Shown here: positions 21,014 to 23,919 of the stretch, piece after piece
How positions within the stretch are numbered: the stretch's first letter is position 1
Layout: every line of letters begins with the position of its first letter
Origin: Xanthobacteraceae bacterium
Lineage (GTDB): Bacteria; Pseudomonadota; Alphaproteobacteria; Rhizobiales; Xanthobacteraceae
Direction of reading: 5' to 3'
Assembly (NCBI GenBank): GCA_030039105.1
Contig: JASHQO010000496.1
Coordinates: forward strand, 1 to 23,919
Length of the DNA stretch: 23,919 bases
Notes under the pieces: generated by a model
Database searches by the model: none
What the model saw: the letters and a program-made list of their open reading frames with translations, nothing else
What the model was told of the DNA's origin: nothing
Made by a program: the position numbers and the translations under genes

Positions 21014-22504
21014 TTATTCGACGACGATCTTAACTTCGCTGCCGGGCTTGAGCCTGTCGGCGGGACCAAGACCGTTAAGCACGCGGAAGCGCTCGACCGC
21101 GCGGTCGGTCACTGCCATGCGGCTTGCCAGCTTCTCCACCGTGTCGCCGGGGGCCACGGTTACGACCATGAGGTGTAGCGGCTTTGCTTGCTCTATTTCC
21201 GCGAGACTCATGCGGCGGAACGTGCCTATCGATTCACGGAAGATGCGATCGGTCTCCGGCGTGCGGTGCTTGGTGGCGAAGATGAAACGATAGACGTCGC
21301 TACCGAAACGGATGGCGTAAAGGCGGAACTCCCACTGATCGCCCTTGGCGGCCGCAGTGGCGCCAGGGAAGCCGTTGATGACGATGTCGTCGACCGTGGC
21401 CGGGTCGATATTCTCGATCCAGCCGGAGGTCAGGTAGGCGGCGAGCGTCTGCTCGGCTGGCACCCGCACGACGTCGAGCCGCAGCGCCATGGCGCCGCCG
21501 CGCTTGACGCCAAGCACCGCCTGCGCGGTATTGTCGAGCGTAAAACCCTCCGGCGCGGTAAAGGTGAAGCCGAGCTTCGGATGCAGGAAGCGCCGGCCGC
21601 GCACAAAACCCTCGCTCGGATCTTCGCCGAATACGATGCCGTCGATGTCGCCCAGATAGGTCGCCTTGGCCTTGGCCAGATCATCGGGCGAGTCGGCGGC
21701 CGGCGCGCGGTATTGGCGCGCATTGGACAACGCGTTGGTGATGCGCTGCGGCGTCGCCGGATGTGACGACAGAAAGTCGGCGGCGGCCGGATTGATCGGG
21801 CCCGATTGCTGTGCCTTGAGGTCGGAATTGTGCTCCATCGAGGTGAGGAAGCGCACCGCGCCGTAGGGATCGTAGCCGGCGCGGGCCGCGATGCCGACGC
21901 CGATGGCGTCGGCCTCGAGTTCCTGGGACTGCGAGAAGCTCGCCAGCGCCAGCTTCGATTTGGCGAGCGCCAGCGCGCCGGCCTGGGGATCGGAGATCAA
22001 ATCGGTGACGACGCGGTTGGCGAGCTCGGCATTGCGCGCCTGCTCTTCGCGGATCTCGGCATGGTGGGCGATGACGTGACCCATCTCGTGCGCAAGCACG
22101 GAGGCGAGCTCGGATTCGTCGTTGGCCAGCGCGATCAAACCGCGCGTCACATAGAGCTGGCCGGTCGGCAGCGCAAACGCGTTGATCGATTGCGAGTTGA
22201 GCATCGTCACCTTGTAGTGCAGGTCGGGCTTTTCCGACGCCGCGACCAGGCGCTCGACGGTCTGCTCGATCATGACCTGCAGCCGCGGATCGTTGTAGAC
22301 GCCACCATAGGCGGCGAGGATGCGCTGGTGCTCGCGCTGGGCCGCGGGAGACAGCGCGTCGTCCGCCGGCTTGGCGGCCGGCGTGGTGGCTGCGGCCTGC
22401 GGCTGCATCGGCGCCGGCGTCATCGTGCACGCCGCCAGCAGCAGCGCCGCGATGGCGGCGCCGGCATGCCGCAGCCTTGCCGTCGAACAACGTCCTCGTC
22501 TCAC
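21014..22504 (-). CDS. M48-family metalloprotease lipoprotein with LysM-like C-terminus
   Basis: A 496-residue zinc protease of the BepA/YfgC type, likely lipid-anchored in the periplasm and acting in outer-membrane protein quality control. The N-terminus has a lipobox, ALLLAAC, with Cys26 as the lipidation site. The M48 domain (about 55-255) contains HEMGH (139-143) and ELEAD (195-199), whose Glu195 should be the third zinc ligand, plus the earlier NAFALPTGQLYVTRGLI. After a beta-rich middle region (about 300-435), the last 53 residues resemble a LysM domain: VAPGDTVEKLASRM, RVLNGLGPADRLKPGSEVKIV. Typical BepA has C-terminal TPR repeats instead. The nuclease-fold gene ends 11 bases before this ATG, so the two are probably one operon. 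Confidence 0.9.
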   Translation of the reverse strand: MRRGRCSTARLRHAGAAIAALLLAACTMTPAPMQPQAAATTPAAKPADDALSPAAQREHQRILAAYGGVYNDPRLQVMIEQTVERLVAASEKPDLHYKVTMLNSQSINAFALPTGQLYVTRGLIALANDESELASVLAHEMGHVIAHHAEIREEQARNAELANRVVTDLISDPQAGALALAKSKLALASFSQSQELEADAIGVGIAARAGYDPYGAVRFLTSMEHNSDLKAQQSGPINPAAADFLSSHPATPQRITNALSNARQYRAPAADSPDDLAKAKATYLGDIDGIVFGEDPSEGFVRGRRFLHPKLGFTFTAPEGFTLDNTAQAVLGVKRGGAMALRLDVVRVPAEQTLAAYLTSGWIENIDPATVDDIVINGFPGATAAAKGDQWEFRLYAIRFGSDVYRFIFATKHRTPETDRIFRESIGTFRRMSLAEIEQAKPLHLMVVTVAPGDTVEKLASRMAVTDRAVERFRVLNGLGPADRLKPGSEVKIVVE

Positions 22505-22515
22505 CGTCGCATTAC

Positions 22516-23349
22516 CTAATCGGCCGTCTCGATCTGCTCCGGATATAGGGCTTCGATCGAGGGGCTGCCGCGTGCGCCGCGGGGCTCGATATAGCCGCGA
22601 ACCCGAATCAGCCGGCCGGCGAGCCCCTGCAAATCGAGCCCCGCCGCCGCAAAGTTGCGCTCATTTCGTTTCAGGACCGTAACGCTGAAATCCTCGGACC
22701 ATCGCCGCCCGAAATTCACGTAGATCGTGGCCCCGCTTTCGCGCACGGAAACCACCTTGCCTTCGACCAGCGCAAATCGGCCTTGCCGCGCCAGCACATC
22801 CGCAGGGGTCTCGGCGTTGAGCACCTCATAGTACGGATCGGCCCATAGTCCAAGCTTGGCGTGGCGGGCTGCGGCCTCGCGTTTGAGAAGCTCCACCGCG
22901 CAGGCGCGGCTGCCGACACGATCGCCGACGCGGGCCAAGCCGGCGGCAATCATTTCGCCTTGCGCGAACAACTCGTCGCCGTCGCGCACGGCGGACACGT
23001 AGGCAACCAGGCGGCCGTAGCGGTCGGTCGCAATGTCGGCCTGCCGCAACACCACGGCATCGCCGCCGACGAGGGCGTCGAGCGCGGCCCTGGCTGCGGC
23101 GCCGCCCGGCGCTGCGCTATCGAGCGGCGGCACCTCGATGGCGGCGAGGCGAACCTCGCGGCCGTCCTCGAGCGTGAATGTGCGGCCGTCGATCACGCGG
23201 CGCGCCGTCCCCTGCGCGACCGCATCGCCGCCGCATGGGCGCACAAGTGTCTGCTGCTCCTGCGCCGCGGCGCTGGAGCATCCCCACATGATTGCAAGAT
23301 TGGCCGCCAGCGCAGCGGCCAAAAGGTCCCCACGACGCCGTCCCACCAT
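22516..23349 (-). CDS. Exported staphylococcal-nuclease-fold protein, probably degenerate
   Basis: A 277-residue secreted protein. The signal peptide (1 to about 30) ends in CSSAAAQEQ. The SNase-like domain (about 47-172) is visible as ARRVIDGRTFTLEDGREVRLAAIEVP, ATDRYGRLVAYV and HAKLGLWADP. Arg67 and Arg113 match catalytic Arg35 and Arg87 of staphylococcal nuclease. However, the general-base Glu43 position is proline (Pro75), the calcium ligand Asp21 is Arg56, and Asp40 is Glu72. Classical Ca2+-dependent cleavage therefore looks unlikely. The C-terminal part (about 195-277) is beta-rich and OB-like (LVEGKVVSVRESGATIYVNFG, LIRVRGYIEPRG) and may bind nucleic acid or protein. The open frame begins at TTG 23358; ATG 23349 is preferred. 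Likely co-transcribed with the M48 gene. Confidence 0.83.
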   Translation of the reverse strand: MVGRRRGDLLAAALAANLAIMWGCSSAAAQEQQTLVRPCGGDAVAQGTARRVIDGRTFTLEDGREVRLAAIEVPPLDSAAPGGAAARAALDALVGGDAVVLRQADIATDRYGRLVAYVSAVRDGDELFAQGEMIAAGLARVGDRVGSRACAVELLKREAAARHAKLGLWADPYYEVLNAETPADVLARQGRFALVEGKVVSVRESGATIYVNFGRRWSEDFSVTVLKRNERNFAAAGLDLQGLAGRLIRVRGYIEPRGARGSPSIEALYPEQIETAD

Positions 23350-23462
23350 CGCCGGCAATGCAAAGGCCGCAATACGGCGGTACTACGGCGCGGCTGCACG
23401 ATCCCGTGCTATAGGGAGGTGCAGGCGCCGGTCTCCGCAATAGGGGGATAAACGTCGCGCAT

Positions 23463-23539
23463 GGTCCCGTAGCTCAGCCGGATAGAGCAGCGGTTTCCTA
23501 AACCGAAGGTCAGAGGTTCGAGTCCTCTCGGGACCGCCA
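23463..23539 (+). tRNA. tRNA-Arg (anticodon CCU)
   Basis: A 77-base cloverleaf with encoded CCA. The 7-bp acceptor stem is GGTCCCG/CGGGACC, the D stem GCTC/GAGC, and the T arm AGAGG-TTCGAGT-CCTCT. The anticodon loop TTCCTAA reads CCT, decoding AGG arginine codons. The base of the anticodon stem (G27 with A43) does not pair, leaving four good pairs; this is tolerable. Base 73 is G. Confidence 0.95.
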
Positions 23540-23542
23540 CTT

Positions 23543-23561
23543 CCCCGGATCGTCTCCGGGG
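23543..23561 (+). terminator. Hairpin after tRNA-Arg
   Basis: CCCCGGA-TCGTC-TCCGGGG is a perfect 7-bp stem starting three bases after the tRNA CCA end. There is no clear U-tract, so it may act in termination or 3'-end processing. Confidence 0.45.
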
Positions 23562-23650
23562 CCTGATGGTTTCGGGACATTGGCGCCCGCGTCGTCACGG
23601 GCTAAAGTCGCAGCCCACCGACCCCCGCAACCAGCAACGCGTATCCCACG

Positions 23651-23919
23651 ATGACAACTCAGAAATTGGACGAAGCCGCACTCCTCAAGGCCGCCTCGGA
23701 GCGCAATGAATTCCTCAATCTGTACGAGATCGTCGCCAAGGCGCGGCAGAACCTCAATCAGAACGCCTGGGACTACATCGTCGGCGGCGTCGAGACCGAG
23801 ACGACGCTGCGCAGGAACCGCATGGCGCTCGATTCGGTGGCGTTTCGGCCGCGCGTGCTGCGCGACGTCAGCAAGGTTGACCCCTCGATCGAGCTGCTCG
23901 GGCAGAAGCTACGGCTGCC
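23651..23919 (+). CDS. FMN-dependent alpha-hydroxy-acid dehydrogenase (5' part, runs off right edge)
   Basis: The first 89 residues are present; full proteins of this family have about 350-400. They oxidise L-2-hydroxy acids (lactate, glycolate, mandelate and others) with FMN. The N-terminus shows the family signature: LYEIVAKARQNLNQNAWDYIVGGVETETTLRRN (about 24-56), with the aromatic Tyr of DYI and the Gly-Gly that help hold FMN, followed by FRPRVLRDVSKVD (about 65-77). Substrate specificity lies in the missing part. The ribosome site is unclear; ATG 23651 is chosen because it gives a normal N-terminal helix before the signature. It lies 111 bases after the tRNA and is probably a separate transcription unit. 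Confidence 0.88.
   Translation, partial: MTTQKLDEAALLKAASERNEFLNLYEIVAKARQNLNQNAWDYIVGGVETETTLRRNRMALDSVAFRPRVLRDVSKVDPSIELLGQKLRL

Noticed and set aside
23396..23409. GCACG-ATCC-CGTGC inverted repeat upstream of the nuclease-fold gene
   Set aside because: A short GC-rich repeat that may arise by chance; no matching promoter could be defined on either strand.
1..23919. Search for CRISPR arrays, insertion sequences, phage genes and toxin-antitoxin or defence systems
   Set aside because: No regularly spaced repeats, transposase motifs, terminal inverted repeats or recognisable defence proteins were found; xerD is a housekeeping recombinase by context.

Overview
The window is GC-rich chromosomal DNA from an alphaproteobacterium, most likely of the order Hyphomicrobiales (Rhizobiales) near Bradyrhizobium, Rhodopseudomonas or Xanthobacteraceae. 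This placement is inferred from recognisable gene neighbourhoods (accA-xerD divergent from aroK-aroB; bolA, J-protein, cobS and cobT; SUV3-like helicase, S4 protein, ferredoxin FdxA and CarD) and from a Bug-type solute receptor. No alignment was run. It looks like ordinary core genome: no insertion sequence, phage module, CRISPR array or obvious defence system is visible.

Layout. 1-1886 (minus strand): the 5' part of accA (fatty-acid synthesis), xerD (chromosome dimer resolution) and a 49-residue membrane protein just upstream of xerD. 2002-5038 (plus): aroK-aroB-hlyC/corC, joined by 4-base stop/start overlaps; aroK and aroB are two steps of the shikimate pathway. 5100-6532 (plus): a hydroxycinnamoyl-CoA hydratase/lyase-like crotonase and a VOC-fold protein, possibly linked to aromatic breakdown. 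6537-6809 (minus) is a BolA protein, divergent from a J-domain protein (6939-7565), followed by cobS and cobT, the AAA+ and VWA subunits of aerobic cobaltochelatase. 10671-11636: a periplasmic Bug receptor. 11644-13228 (minus): a signal-less family-3 solute-binding protein, a cupin and rpmB (ribosomal protein L28), which has a clear sigma-70-type promoter and its own hairpin terminator. 13391-14320: an exported DUF3108-like protein.

14321-14752 is a 432-base gap without a confident gene. It holds one small candidate ORF, a palindrome and a short upstream ORF that overlaps the next start. 14753-19598 (plus): a large SUV3/MgpS-like RNA helicase with a long charged tail, an Hsp15-like S4 protein, the 7Fe ferredoxin fdxA and the RNA-polymerase-binding regulator carD. 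Between fdxA and carD lies the most unusual sequence in the window: a good promoter, then a 29-codon near-leaderless ORF overlapping an intrinsic-terminator-like hairpin, all before carD. Two tandem hairpin terminators follow carD.

19785-20540 (plus) is a membrane-anchored protein of unknown function. It converges on a minus-strand DUF4118-like four-helix membrane protein. An M48 metalloprotease lipoprotein with a LysM-like tail and an exported nuclease-fold protein (apparently lacking key catalytic residues) form a minus-strand pair at 21014-23349. A tRNA-Arg(CCU) at 23463-23539 is followed by the start of an FMN-dependent alpha-hydroxy-acid dehydrogenase running off the right edge.

No wholly new system stands out. 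The best leads are the carD leader, the substituted residues in the lyase-like and nuclease-like proteins, and the zinc-site-like N-terminus of the J-protein beside bolA and cobST. All family names come from reading the translated sequence; no database search was possible.
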